Origin: Aureitalea marina
GTDB lineage: Bacteria; Bacteroidota; Bacteroidia; Flavobacteriales; Flavobacteriaceae
DNA: 64,000 nucleotides
Direction: 5' to 3'
Assembly (NCBI RefSeq): GCF_002943755.1
Contig: NZ_MQUB01000001.1
Coordinates: forward strand, 838,501 to 902,500
Shown in pieces: positions 47,300 to 56,968 of the stretch (positions are counted from its first letter, which is position 1; each line of letters begins with the position of its first letter). The notes below the pieces were generated by a model that saw only the letters and a program-made list of their open reading frames with translations, ran no database searches and was not told where the DNA came from. A program made the position numbers and the translations under genes.

Positions 47300-48532
47300 T
47301 TGAAACGATTTTTCTCTCAAATTGGTCCGGGCACTTTGGTGGCCGCCGCTTTTATTGGTCCTGGTACGGTTACAGTCTGTACCCTTGCGGGTGTGGAGTT
47401 CGGATTTACCATGCTTTGGGCCATGGTCCTTTCAGTTATAGCTACCATTGTTCTGCAGGAGATGGCCGCTCGTCTTGGCCTGGTCACAGGTAAGGGCCTA
47501 GCCCAGGTACTCAGAGATGAGATCAACTCCCCGGCCTTTAAGTTCATTGCCCTTGCCTTGGTCGTGTCTGCCATATTAGTGGGAAACGCGGCATACGAAG
47601 CAGGCAATATTAGCGGTGGAGCTCTTGGGCTACAGACCCTCATTCCCAACAGCCAGGTGGACATTGGAAGTATCCGCTTAAACACCCTGAGTATAACTAT
47701 TGGTCTTTTGGCCTTTGTCTTTCTTTTTGTGGGACGTTACAAACTGATCGAGCGATCGCTTGTGGTCCTGGTCATCTTTATGAGCCTGTCTTTCTTGCTT
47801 GCAGCATTTCTTACTGAGCCAGCTTGGATAGAGGTGCTCAAAGGATTGTTCGTGCCCTCCGTTCCTAAAGAAGGCCTGTTAACGGTGATTGCCTTAGTGG
47901 GTACTACCGTCGTACCCTATAATTTATTCTTACATGCTTCGTTGGTCAAGGAGAAGTGGCGGGATGAGCGAGATCTGAAGGCTGCAAGGCGAGATACCTA
48001 TGTATCGATCACATTGGGTGGTTTGGTTTCCCTGGCCATTATTATTTGCGGCGCAGGGATACAGCAATCTGGAATCAGTAGTGCCGCCGGTCTGGCAGCG
48101 GGATTAAAACCCCTTTATGGAGAATTGGCCAAATGGGTGGTTTCCCTGGGGTTATTTGCTGCAGGAATCACTTCGGCCATAACTGCTCCTTTGGCGGCCG
48201 CCTACGTAGCCAAAGGATGTTTTGGGTGGCAGGGTGGCCTTAAATCGAATACATTTCGGCTGATCTGGATGTTGGTATTGCTGATGGGTGTGATCTTTTC
48301 ATCCATCGGATGGAGTCCGATCGAGATCATCCGCTTTGCCCAGGTCGCTAATGGCCTGTTGTTGCCAATTATCGCGATCTTCCTACTTTGGGCCGTCAAT
48401 CAGCGAAAGATACTTGATAGTTATGTGAACAAGCCGGTGGTGAATCTACTGGGAGTCCTGATTATACTTGCAACGCTGATCTTATCCATCAGAAGCCTGG
48501 AACGGGTTTTTGAACTTAACTTATTGGGGTGA
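47300..48532 (+). CDS. Nramp family divalent metal transporter
   Basis: A 410-residue transporter with about 11 membrane helices. I place the start at TTG 47300 (protein beginning KRFFSQIGPGTLVAAAFIGPGTV after the initiator), because the only upstream ATG (47246) sits inside a transcription terminator. The first helix carries GPGTVTVCTLAG, where Nramp metal transporters have DPGN. The canonical Asp/Asn metal ligands are replaced, as in Nramp-related proteins of uncertain metal specificity. The gene overlaps pxpA (GTGA), and linkage to 5-oxoprolinase genes suggests a transport role in that pathway. Confidence 0.82.
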   Translation: MKRFFSQIGPGTLVAAAFIGPGTVTVCTLAGVEFGFTMLWAMVLSVIATIVLQEMAARLGLVTGKGLAQVLRDEINSPAFKFIALALVVSAILVGNAAYEAGNISGGALGLQTLIPNSQVDIGSIRLNTLSITIGLLAFVFLFVGRYKLIERSLVVLVIFMSLSFLLAAFLTEPAWIEVLKGLFVPSVPKEGLLTVIALVGTTVVPYNLFLHASLVKEKWRDERDLKAARRDTYVSITLGGLVSLAIIICGAGIQQSGISSAAGLAAGLKPLYGELAKWVVSLGLFAAGITSAITAPLAAAYVAKGCFGWQGGLKSNTFRLIWMLVLLMGVIFSSIGWSPIEIIRFAQVANGLLLPIIAIFLLWAVNQRKILDSYVNKPVVNLLGVLIILATLILSIRSLERVFELNLLG

Positions 48533-49278
48533 TAGAACAGGGCGACCATATCATCGACATCAATGCGGACTTGGGAGAGGGCATTGGGCCGGACCATGCC
48601 ATCATGCCCATGATATCGTCCTGCAATATTGCCTGTGGCGGTCATGCTGGAGATATGACCAGTATGAGATCGACCATTCAGTTGGCCTTGGATCACAATG
48701 TCGCGGCCGGGGCACATCCTTCTTTCCCTGATCGTGATAACTTTGGCCGTGTGATATTACAAATGAGTCGCCAGGAACTGACCGAGTCGATCTTTGAACA
48801 AATTCTCACTTTCTCTGCGGTTTGCGAAGAATTGGGTGCTCAACTTCACCATATAAAGCTTCATGGTGCCCTTTATAACTATGCGGCCAAGGACGCGGCT
48901 ACCTCAGATGCGGTTATCAAGGCCCTGGAGATGACGGGCCTGAGGCCAATTCTGTATTTGCCTTACAATTCGGTATTCCATCGCAAGGCAGAGCATCTAT
49001 TCCCATTGGCATTTGAGGCTTTTATAGACCGTCGTTATGAGGAAGATGGATCCCTTCGTTCCAGGCAAGAAAGTGATGCTGTTATCCATGAGCCTGAACT
49101 GGCCTGGAAACAATTGCAGCTTATGGTCACGCAAGCTAAGGTGATGACGGTCCAAGGTCATTTGATCCCTGTTAAGGCCTCGACCTTTTGTTTGCATAGC
49201 GATCATCCAAATGCGGTGGAAATTTTGAATTATATCCGTAATCAGATGAGTACCCACGGAATAGTTTTGAATGCATGA
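48529..49278 (+). CDS. pxpA: 5-oxoprolinase subunit A (LamB/YcsF family)
   Basis: A 249-residue protein starting at a GTG that overlaps the Nramp stop. The family signature appears as IDINADLGEGIGPD (from about residue 8) and IMPMISSCNIACGGHAGD (about 25-42), with metal-binding Asp and His residues. HHIKLHGALYN comes later. PxpA works with PxpB and PxpC to open 5-oxoproline (pyroglutamate) to glutamate using ATP. The three genes are contiguous and overlapping here, which supports the assignment. Confidence 0.92.
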   Translation: MIEQGDHIIDINADLGEGIGPDHAIMPMISSCNIACGGHAGDMTSMRSTIQLALDHNVAAGAHPSFPDRDNFGRVILQMSRQELTESIFEQILTFSAVCEELGAQLHHIKLHGALYNYAAKDAATSDAVIKALEMTGLRPILYLPYNSVFHRKAEHLFPLAFEAFIDRRYEEDGSLRSRQESDAVIHEPELAWKQLQLMVTQAKVMTVQGHLIPVKASTFCLHSDHPNAVEILNYIRNQMSTHGIVLNA

Positions 49279-49997
49279 GGCCCGAGATCAAACAGTTTGG
49301 CGATAAGGCAGTTCTCTTGGAATTCCCACCACATATTGATCCGCAACTCCACCGCAGGGTCATGCAATGGACCAGATTTCTGGAATTGCATTTTCAAAAA
49401 GACATTCTCAATGTAGTGCCCTCATATGCTTCAATTGCAATTTATCTTAATTCCCATGTGGAGGTAGAAACAATCATCCAGAATCTGAAGGTGTCAGATC
49501 CTTTATCTACCAAGGAGAACCCCAGACGGAAATGGCATTATACATTACCGGTTTGTTATGCGGACTCCATGGCTCCCGATATGTCCTCAATGTGTGAGAG
49601 CTTGTCCCTAACTCCAGAACAGTTGATCAGATTACACACAAAACCAACCTACTTGGTATATTTTATAGGGTTCTTACCCGGTTTTCCCTATTTGGGTGGC
49701 TTGGATAGTCAATTGCACTTTCCTAGAAAGGACAGCCCAAGACCACTGGTAGCAAAAGGTTCGGTTGGAATAGGGGGGCAGCAAACAGGTATTTATCCCC
49801 AAGACTCTCCTGGGGGCTGGAACCTGATCGGTCACTGCCCTGTACCCTTGTTTGATCCCGGTTTGGATACTTCCTCCTTGCTGGCACCCGGCGATCAGGT
49901 CTCCTTTCAGACTATCAGTTTAGAAGAGCATGAAGAAATTAGTGAGTTGATTATCCGGTCGGACTATCAAGTTGGAAAAACCGAGATCCATGATTGA
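49275..49997 (+). CDS. pxpB: 5-oxoprolinase subunit B (KipI/allophanate hydrolase subunit 1 family)
   Basis: A 240-residue protein of the KipI-like AHS1 family. The signature region is YLVYFIGFLPGFPYLGGL, followed by LVAKGSVGIGGQQTGIYP and SPGGWNLIGHCPVPLFDP. The N-terminal ferredoxin-like half (about 1-90) is weakly conserved as usual. It forms the PxpB-PxpC subcomplex that activates 5-oxoproline. It overlaps pxpA by 4 bp and pxpC by 8 bp. Confidence 0.92.
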   Translation: MRPEIKQFGDKAVLLEFPPHIDPQLHRRVMQWTRFLELHFQKDILNVVPSYASIAIYLNSHVEVETIIQNLKVSDPLSTKENPRRKWHYTLPVCYADSMAPDMSSMCESLSLTPEQLIRLHTKPTYLVYFIGFLPGFPYLGGLDSQLHFPRKDSPRPLVAKGSVGIGGQQTGIYPQDSPGGWNLIGHCPVPLFDPGLDTSSLLAPGDQVSFQTISLEEHEEISELIIRSDYQVGKTEIHD

Positions 49998-50829
49998 GCT
50001 GATTACATCTGGTATTGGTACTTGTTTGCAGGATCTTGGTCGATTAAGAACACGACAATTTGGTGTGCCCGTAGGGGGAGCCATGGATCAGATTTCTGCA
50101 ATCAATGCCAATCGTCTATTAGGTAACGAGGACGATGCGATTGTGATTGAAATGATGTACTCCGGGCCTCAACTGCTTGTTCATGAACCGTGCACTGTGG
50201 CACTGCGAGGCGGGAATTTCCGCTGTATCATCGACGGTAAAGAAGTTGACAGCTCTAAACCCATACCACTGTATAAAGGTAATCAGATTCAATTCCGGAC
50301 AGGAACTACAGGTATGTTTGGTTATTTGGCAGTTAGGGGTGGAGTTAAGTCTGATAAGGTCCTGGGGAGTGGAACCAGTCTGTCAGGATATACTGGAAAG
50401 TCGAGGCTTAAAAAAGGTGATATGCTAGAGGCAAATGATGAAAAAATCTCCAAAGTGGATCAAAATAAAGAAGTAATAGACACAGACTATAACACCTCTT
50501 CAATAGCCGTTTATCCTGGTCCTGAATACGAAGCATTCGCCCATAAACTACCCGATTTGGAGACAATGACCTGGACTGTTTCCAACAGCAGTAATCGTAT
50601 GAGTTACCAGATGGAAGAATTATTGAGTAAAGAAGCTTCCGGGATTCTCACAGCCCCTGTTCAGGCCGGGACTGTGCAATTAACGCCATCCGGTCGTTTG
50701 GTCGTCTTAATGCGTGATTGCCAAACGACTGGAGGATATGCCAGAATATTACAATTGACGGACAGGGCAGTAAGTCAATTGGCCCAGAAAAGACCTGGGA
50801 GTCGTATTAATTTTTCCCTGAAGCTGTGA
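49990..50829 (+). CDS. pxpC: 5-oxoprolinase subunit C (KipA/biotin-dependent carboxylase-like AHS2 family)
   Basis: A 279-residue protein. I choose the ATG at 49990 (MIELITSGIGTCLQDLGR) over an upstream TTG (49972). Family segments are GTCLQDLGRLRTRQFGVPVGGAMDQISAINANRLLGN, then RGGNFRCIIDG, GYLAVRGG and LTPSGRLVVLMRDCQTTGGY near the C-terminus. It completes the PxpABC enzyme. Its last 23 bp overlap the convergent patatin gene, so no terminator lies between. Confidence 0.92.
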   Translation: MIELITSGIGTCLQDLGRLRTRQFGVPVGGAMDQISAINANRLLGNEDDAIVIEMMYSGPQLLVHEPCTVALRGGNFRCIIDGKEVDSSKPIPLYKGNQIQFRTGTTGMFGYLAVRGGVKSDKVLGSGTSLSGYTGKSRLKKGDMLEANDEKISKVDQNKEVIDTDYNTSSIAVYPGPEYEAFAHKLPDLETMTWTVSNSSNRMSYQMEELLSKEASGILTAPVQAGTVQLTPSGRLVVLMRDCQTTGGYARILQLTDRAVSQLAQKRPGSRINFSLKL

Positions 50830-53392
50830 TCGAATCGGTGACCATAGGGATAAGGACCTTTATCTCCTCGAATTGAGCCTTTACCTCATCATGCTCCAAC
50901 ATGGCCTTCATAAAATCGATACTCCCAGGGTTTAAATGCCTGGAAAGTGTGGGCTCATAGTACTTCCAGGGTTCTGCAAGACCCTTGTTCGGATCTTCCG
51001 TCTTGTCATAGATTCGATCGTTTGATTCCTTTATCATGCTGTCCAGGATTCTGTGTTGGTCTTTACTGATGCTTATTTCCCCGTCCAATGCGGACTCAAT
51101 GTCCTTAAAGTTGATCTTATGAGGAAGAAATATTTTTATGTAGTTCAAGGAACTGTCTTTCACCTGTAGGTTATACAAGTAGTCGGCCAGGTAACCTGGT
51201 ACCTTATCCAGGTTGAGACCAGTTTTCAGATCCGCTATGATGTTATCCGTCTCCACCTCGTCTTTTTCTACTCTTCCGATCTTTTGAATGACGGTGAAAT
51301 CCTGAATTATCTTATCGGCATAGAGTGATTTAGCGTTGATTATTTCAATGAAAGTAACACCTTTAGTGAATATATTTAAGTAGTTGTTATGAAAGTAGTT
51401 GTATAAATCTAAATTACTTAAAAGACCGCTGTTGTCAATAGCTCCAGCATCTATAAAATGTCCGTATCCTTTGATCTTGGCCGCTGGGCTTAGAAAAGGA
51501 AATCGATTGGTAGTTGATACGGCTTGATAATAGGTCAATGTCTTTTGATCCTCCAGATCCCCCAGGTTTTGCGAAAAAGGAAATATGGTCTGGAAATCAT
51601 TGGCCTTTACCGACCAGCTGATACCGCGCTTGCCATTTGTTGCAGCTGTGTTCATAATCAGGGAAGGATAATGAACATCCTTTTCATAGGCCATTTTCCA
51701 TATATCCCTGAATGCCGTGGAATCCAAATGGGGAAGTGGTCGATCGAGGATATCGTTCTGATAGCGCCGCATTTTGAAGTAAGGCCTGTCCTTTCCCCTG
51801 AACTTATTCAATGGCCAAAGCTTCCGATAAGTGTCCAGACCGAAGGTCAGACTTATGTCCAGGGAGGTGTAGTTATCGCTGATCACAGCATCAATCTTCT
51901 TATCGATATCCTCAAAATCGGTTCCATTCTCTCCGTATAGCACGGTGTAGAGCGCCAATCCCAAAGAACCTCCCGAAGCACCCGATAGCCCGACTGTCTG
52001 ATTCAATAATTTCCCATCTGTTCTTTTTTGAAGTTCTTGCAAAACCAGCAAGGTCCAGGCATTGGCTTTCAAACCTCCGCCATGAGAGGCAATAAAGAAC
52101 CGGTGTTCATGGTGCTGGAGTAATGATTGGGTGAACACCTCTTCTCTGATTGGGGACCGGGAGCTGGAGACCTGATCCAGTTCGTGTGTTCTTACCTCTC
52201 CCGACCAAAACCAGGTAATTAGAAAGAGAATAAAGAACAGTGTGGTTGTACCAAAGAGAATTTTGTAGAGCCTCGATCTTTGTAATCCTTCTTTCTGGGC
52301 CACAAAATAGTACTTCCAAAGATTGGCGATCAGGAAGTAATAAAAATATAAGAAGGCCATAAGAACCGGGATCCCATTAAGCAGAAAGGCACCATTGAGA
52401 CTACCGACGGTACTCGAAGCTATTATGGCAAAGGAAACAAAGAAACCAAGATGGAAAAGGGAAAGATATTTCTCTGAACGGCTCAATGAAAAGCACCAAT
52501 TCAGGAATGATTTTGACGGGAAGAACCATTTCAGAACATTGGACAGATAAGTAAACCGATCGAACTGTGTTCGGAGCAAGCGAAAAAAGACATAATTCCA
52601 GATCAGGACAAAACTGGTTGCATAAAGGAGGATCAGGCCAAGAAGACTGAACTTAACCCACAAGACCGTAACCAGTAAAGCGATCAAGCAAAGTCCGATG
52701 ATCCCCACATATATTTTGCCCAATCTTAATAGATAATGGCTTTTACGCTTGTTGTTTATAGCGCGGTCGGTCTCCGTCCGGCTTAATGCAACCTCCTGTT
52801 CCAGATGGATCAGCTTACGCTTTAAAATATAATAGGCAAGGATAGGCAGGATCAGGCCGAAGTACATCAGGGGTTTGATCCATCCTAAAGGCAGACTGGT
52901 GTAGGCTAGAATAGGATCAAAGCTTTTGAGGATATAATGAAACCATAGAATGTGAATGGCCATACCCAGACTGTATCTAAGCGTATTGGCCATTCGATCG
53001 ATGGTATAATGGCTTTTGTCCAAACGGAAGATATATACCCGATACCATTTGAAAGTGCCATCACCAAAAGGATAAGCGGCCCTCCAGCTGATGTGTCGGG
53101 CAGAGTCGTTCAGGTTTGCAGCATAGTAAGTGTATATAGGATAATGAGAGAGTGCGAGGGCGAAAAGATTGATAAAGAGGATGCTCAACATCAAGCTGAG
53201 GGTAGTACTAGCGGTTTGAACTTCGATCATATCGATGAACAGGGTAAGAGCCTGGTCCATATTCAGGAGCAAGAGCAGAATAATACCCAATACAACTAAG
53301 CTGAGGAAGCTGGACTTGACAAAGTTCTTGACAGAGTTCTTGAACTGGTCCAAGCCCTCGATTAGTATAGGAAACAATCGAAATGGAGGCAT
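50807..53392 (-). CDS. Patatin-like phospholipase with large N-terminal membrane domain
   Basis: An 861-residue protein. About ten hydrophobic helices occupy residues 20-410. The C-terminal half is a patatin hydrolase. The oxyanion glycine motif is ASHGGGLKANAW (about 434-445), the nucleophile elbow is GASGG with S473, and the dyad Asp is in FIDAGAIDNSG (about 655). The catalytic Ser/Asp pair is therefore present. Patatins cleave acyl groups from phospholipids or other lipids. The polytopic anchor suggests action on inner-membrane lipids on the cytoplasmic face. It is a single gene, convergent with pxpC. Confidence 0.85.
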   Translation of the reverse strand: MPPFRLFPILIEGLDQFKNSVKNFVKSSFLSLVVLGIILLLLLNMDQALTLFIDMIEVQTASTTLSLMLSILFINLFALALSHYPIYTYYAANLNDSARHISWRAAYPFGDGTFKWYRVYIFRLDKSHYTIDRMANTLRYSLGMAIHILWFHYILKSFDPILAYTSLPLGWIKPLMYFGLILPILAYYILKRKLIHLEQEVALSRTETDRAINNKRKSHYLLRLGKIYVGIIGLCLIALLVTVLWVKFSLLGLILLYATSFVLIWNYVFFRLLRTQFDRFTYLSNVLKWFFPSKSFLNWCFSLSRSEKYLSLFHLGFFVSFAIIASSTVGSLNGAFLLNGIPVLMAFLYFYYFLIANLWKYYFVAQKEGLQRSRLYKILFGTTTLFFILFLITWFWSGEVRTHELDQVSSSRSPIREEVFTQSLLQHHEHRFFIASHGGGLKANAWTLLVLQELQKRTDGKLLNQTVGLSGASGGSLGLALYTVLYGENGTDFEDIDKKIDAVISDNYTSLDISLTFGLDTYRKLWPLNKFRGKDRPYFKMRRYQNDILDRPLPHLDSTAFRDIWKMAYEKDVHYPSLIMNTAATNGKRGISWSVKANDFQTIFPFSQNLGDLEDQKTLTYYQAVSTTNRFPFLSPAAKIKGYGHFIDAGAIDNSGLLSNLDLYNYFHNNYLNIFTKGVTFIEIINAKSLYADKIIQDFTVIQKIGRVEKDEVETDNIIADLKTGLNLDKVPGYLADYLYNLQVKDSSLNYIKIFLPHKINFKDIESALDGEISISKDQHRILDSMIKESNDRIYDKTEDPNKGLAEPWKYYEPTLSRHLNPGSIDFMKAMLEHDEVKAQFEEIKVLIPMVTDSITASGKN

Positions 53393-53446
53393 TATTGGCC
53401 AATTAGTACTTCAAGTTAGTCAAAATTGGCCCAGTTGCTCTTATTT

Positions 53447-54133
53447 TTATTGGCAAGCTTGCCAAGTGTTGTCAGGAGGAGGGGGAGCAGTACAGATCAA
53501 TTGCTCTTTCTTGACCGGATGGATTAGTGAGATCTCCCTGGCGTGCAGGTGAATACTGCCATCGGGATTGGAGCGTTTGGCTCCATACTTGAGGTCCCCT
53601 TTGATGGGACAGCCAATAGCAGAAAGTTGGGATCTGATCTGATGGTGACGCCCGGTCTCCAAGTTGATCTCCAGCAGGAGATACCGATCTAGTTTTTTGA
53701 GAACCGTGTAGTGAAGAACAGCCTTTTTACTATTTGGGCGTTCTTCTGTGTAGGCATAACTCTTATTTTGTTTCTGATTTCTAACCAGGTAATGTGTCAG
53801 ACGATCACTTTGTTGGGGTGGTGCGCCCGAGACAACGGCCCAATAGGTCTTTTCTGTCTTTCTTTCCTGAAACAGTTTATTCAGCCTGGACAAAGCCTTG
53901 GAAGTCCTGGCAAAGATTACAACGCCTGTGGTAGGACGGTCCAATCGATGGACGACTCCCAAGAAAACCGACCCTGGTTTATCGTATTTCTTGGCGATAT
54001 ACTCTTTGCAGACTTCGACAAGCGGCTTATCTCCCGTTTTATCCCCTTGAACTATGTCCCCGGCTCGTTTATTAATGATCAGCAGGTGATTGTCTTCGTA
54101 AAGGACCTGCAGGTTGGACCGGTTGGAGTGCAT
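53447..54133 (-). CDS. RluA family pseudouridine synthase
   Basis: A 228-residue single-domain enzyme with the catalytic Asp in GVVHRLDRPTTGVVIFARTS. YLLLEINLETGRHHQIRSQLS (motif III) and GDLKYGAKR also occur. It lacks an S4 domain and probably modifies a uridine in 23S rRNA or tRNA; the target site cannot be told. I use the ATG at 54133, because it overlaps the stop of the repaired panB frame (TGATG); a TTG one codon earlier is also in frame. Confidence 0.9.
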   Translation of the reverse strand: MHSNRSNLQVLYEDNHLLIINKRAGDIVQGDKTGDKPLVEVCKEYIAKKYDKPGSVFLGVVHRLDRPTTGVVIFARTSKALSRLNKLFQERKTEKTYWAVVSGAPPQQSDRLTHYLVRNQKQNKSYAYTEERPNSKKAVLHYTVLKKLDRYLLLEINLETGRHHQIRSQLSAIGCPIKGDLKYGAKRSNPDGSIHLHAREISLIHPVKKEQLICTAPPPPDNTWQACQ

Positions 54134-54950
54134 CAATACTGTTCTTTATCGCTGGGAAAATCTCCGGATTTCACGTCGGCTATATAATTTTTGAACGCCT
54201 CTGTCATGCCATTATAGAGGTCCAAATATCTTCTGAGGAATCGGGGTTGAATTCGTGTGTCATACCCAACATATCATGCATTACAAGGACCTGCCCATCC
54301 ACCCCACCACCGGCTCCAATACCAATGATCGGTATAGTAAGGCTACTAGCTATTTCCTCAGCAAGTTTAGCAGGTACTTTCTCCAGAACGATGGCAAAAC
54401 AACCCGCTTTTTCCAGCAGCATGGCGTCTTCTCTCAGTTTTTGAGCCTCGGCATCTTCTTTAGCCCTTACCGTGTAGGTGCCAAACTTGTAAATGGATTG
54501 GGGAGTCAGACCCAAATGTCCCATCACTGGTATTCCAGCATTGAGTGTCCTTTTAATAGATTCTTTGATCTCCTTGCCACCTTCCATCTTAACCGCATGA
54601 GCCCCGCTTTCTTTCATGATGCGTATAGCCGAACGAAGTGCTTCCTTGGGATCACTCTGGTAGGTGCCGAAGGGCAGATCAACCACCACAAGTGATCGTT
54701 CTATAGCCCTGATCACAGAGGAAGCATGATAGATCATCTGATCCAATGTGATAGGGAGGGTGGTTTCGTGTCCAGCCATAACATTGGAGGCGGAATCCCC
54801 AACCAGAATAACATCGATGCCCGAGGCATCTAGTATTCGGGCCATGGTAAAATCGTAAGCGGTGAGCATACTGATCTTCTCACCCTGTTGTTTCATATCC
54901 ACCAGGGTCTTGGTGGTGATTCGCTTATAATCTTTCTTGGCTATGGACAT
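54133..54950 (-). pseudogene. panB: 3-methyl-2-oxobutanoate hydroxymethyltransferase PanB, single-base frameshift
   Basis: PanB makes ketopantoate for pantothenate/CoA synthesis. The frame from 54950 reads a normal PanB ([62 protein letters not shown]) up to THEFNP. It then runs out of frame and stops at 54204 (248 residues). Adding one base in the GGGG run at 54243-54246 restores [20 protein letters not shown] and an ending SGDFPSDKEQY, 272 residues in all, the family's usual length. The repaired stop overlaps the next gene's ATG. Either a sequencing error in a homopolymer or a recent loss. Confidence 0.85.
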
Positions 54951-55010
54951 ACTGAATTGAATTACCCGATAAAAATACTACTTTTAAGTCCATTCAAATT
55001 GAAAACGTAA

Positions 55011-55472
55011 ATGAAGTCATACCTAACCGTTGTTCTTTTAATGATCGTCTGCAGTCTTCAGGCCCAACAGGATTTTACCGAGGCCGATGCTAAAGGCATT
55101 ATCGATACCTTTTTCGAAGGGTTCCATGCGGGGGACACCCTTAAGATGAAGTCTGTTATGGTCGATCATTTACCTACTCAAACAGTATTTACAGATAAAG
55201 ACGGGAACAATCGTATCTCCAACGGAACGGCCGACCGATTGCTCACTGCTATTGCTAATCGTCCTGCTGAGCAAAAGTGGGATGAACGGCTTTTTGGGTA
55301 TGAGGTGAAGATCGATGGTAACCTGGCGCATGTCTGGACCCCTTATCAATTTTGGCTAAATGGTGAAATGAGTCATTGTGGTGCCAACGCCTTTACTCTT
55401 GGAAAGACTGATGATGGTTGGAAGATCCTCCATCTGATCGATTCTCGCAGGCGGGAGAGTTGTAGTATGTAG
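55011..55472 (+). CDS. Secreted NTF2-like / putative lumazine-binding protein
   Basis: A 153-residue exported protein with signal peptide (residues 1-18, ending in LQAQ). The mature part has a helix IDTFFEGFHAGDTLKMKSVM followed by beta strands, with HVWTPYQFWLNGEMSHCGANAF and WKILHLIDSRRRESC. This is the cone-like NTF2/SnoaL fold, close to the small Lumazine_bd_2/DUF4440-type proteins of Bacteroidota. Ligand and role are unknown. It is divergent from panB and convergent with sdaA, with a 3-bp gap. Confidence 0.78.
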   Translation: MKSYLTVVLLMIVCSLQAQQDFTEADAKGIIDTFFEGFHAGDTLKMKSVMVDHLPTQTVFTDKDGNNRISNGTADRLLTAIANRPAEQKWDERLFGYEVKIDGNLAHVWTPYQFWLNGEMSHCGANAFTLGKTDDGWKILHLIDSRRRESCSM

Positions 55473-55475
55473 TAC

Positions 55476-56909
55476 CTAGCAATCGCTTAAACTGACCTTT
55501 ACCGCAAGTCCACCCTCGCTGGTCTCTTTGTAGTTCTTGTGCATATCCTGGGCTGTTTCCCACATGGTAGCAATAACTTTGTCCAGTGGGACCTTGGCAG
55601 TACCCATGTCTCTATCGAGGGCCATTTCGCAGGCATTAATTGCCTTTACTGCTCCCATGGCGTTGCGCTCTATACAGGGTATCTGAACCAAGCCGGCGAT
55701 AGGATCGCAGGTCAGTCCCAGATGATGTTCCATCGCTATTTCGGCTGCCATAAGGACCTGTTCAGGTGTGCCACCCATTAGTTCAGTCAGACCCGCTGCG
55801 GCCATAGCCGATGAGACTCCGATCTCGGCCTGGCATCCTCCCATCGCTGCGGAAATGGTGGCTCCTTTTTTAAAGAGGCTGCCAATTTCACCTGCAACCA
55901 GCATAAAACGTTTGACATCCTCAAAATTGGCATCGTGATTCTCGATCACCATGTAGTACATCATCACTGCCGGAATAACCCCGGCACTACCGTTGGTAGG
56001 AGCAGTGACTACTCGTCCAAGGGAAGCATTTACTTCGTTGACCGCCAGGGCAAAACAACTCACCCATTTAAGGATCTGCCGGAATTTGACCTCGGTATCC
56101 CTGATGGTCTCAATCCATTCGTCAGAAGTGGAATAAGTGGAATTGCTAATAAGTTTTCTGTGTGTTTCGAAGGCCCGACGCTGCACATTTAGCCCTCCGG
56201 GAAGTGTACCTTCCGTGTGACAGCCTGTATACATGGAGTCCAGCATGACATCCCAAATTGCTTTTAACTTTTCGTCTATCCGCTTTTCGTTCCTAATGGA
56301 CAATTCGTTGAGCATAACAATTTCGGAAACGGTCTTCCCGGTCTGCTTACAGTAGTCCAAAAGCTCATCGGCCGTCTGGATCGGGTAAGGGAAATGGGAA
56401 AATCGTTCCTGAACTCTTTTTGTCCTTGTTCGTGCTTCACGAACTACAAATCCGCCACCAATGGAATAATAAGTCCGGCTTTTAGATTCTCCATTATTTA
56501 GAATAGCCGTGAATTTCATGCCATTGGGATGGTACTTCAAAAAACGCCTATGGAATTGTATTTGTTTCTCTGGGTCAAAGGGAATAGAAAACCGACCCGC
56601 CAGTTGAAGGTACTTTTCGTTTTGAATATCGTCTATGCAGGGATCGATTTCTGATATGGGATAAGTGACGGGATCGAAACCGCATAGTCCAAGAATGACG
56701 GCTATATCTGTTGCATGGCCTTTACCTGTAAGGGATAATGAGCCATAAAGGTCAACTTTAATTTCCTGAACCTGGCTGGTAATACCTTTCAAATCCAGGT
56801 AATCCAACCAGCGAAGGGCTGCTCGCCAAGGCCCCAGTGTATGCGAACTGGAGGGGCCCACTCCAATTTTCAGCATGTCGAACACGCTAATGCTTTCCAC
56901 CTTATCCAT
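55476..56909 (-). CDS. sdaA: L-serine ammonia-lyase (iron-sulfur, single polypeptide)
   Basis: A 477-residue enzyme deaminating L-serine to pyruvate. The start is placed at the ATG 56909 ([24 protein letters not shown]); the longer frame start (56930) would put the TATATTTG box inside the coding sequence. The N-terminal beta domain contains [14 protein letters not shown]. The C-terminal catalytic domain has [22 protein letters not shown] and [26 protein letters not shown], with cysteines for the [4Fe-4S] cluster. The fused alpha/beta arrangement resembles the E. coli enzymes. Confidence 0.93.
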   Translation of the reverse strand: MDKVESISVFDMLKIGVGPSSSHTLGPWRAALRWLDYLDLKGITSQVQEIKVDLYGSLSLTGKGHATDIAVILGLCGFDPVTYPISEIDPCIDDIQNEKYLQLAGRFSIPFDPEKQIQFHRRFLKYHPNGMKFTAILNNGESKSRTYYSIGGGFVVREARTRTKRVQERFSHFPYPIQTADELLDYCKQTGKTVSEIVMLNELSIRNEKRIDEKLKAIWDVMLDSMYTGCHTEGTLPGGLNVQRRAFETHRKLISNSTYSTSDEWIETIRDTEVKFRQILKWVSCFALAVNEVNASLGRVVTAPTNGSAGVIPAVMMYYMVIENHDANFEDVKRFMLVAGEIGSLFKKGATISAAMGGCQAEIGVSSAMAAAGLTELMGGTPEQVLMAAEIAMEHHLGLTCDPIAGLVQIPCIERNAMGAVKAINACEMALDRDMGTAKVPLDKVIATMWETAQDMHKNYKETSEGGLAVKVSLSDC

Positions 56910-56915
56910 GGGAAA

Positions 56916-56923
56916 CAAATATA
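56916..56923 (-). promoter_or_regulatory. Putative -7 box (TATATTTG) for sdaA
   Basis: On the minus strand TATATTTG matches TAnnTTTG and ends 6 bp before the ATG at 56909, which supports the shorter start. The 5' UTR would be almost absent. Confidence 0.35.
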
Positions 56924-56968
56924 AGTGCAATTTGGTTCTGGAGTCCTGCCAGGGTTAATTTTTTCGGG

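Noticed and set aside
50807-50829. Possible frameshift at the pxpC/patatin junction
   Set aside because: Both proteins end at normal family lengths; it is an ordinary convergent overlap.
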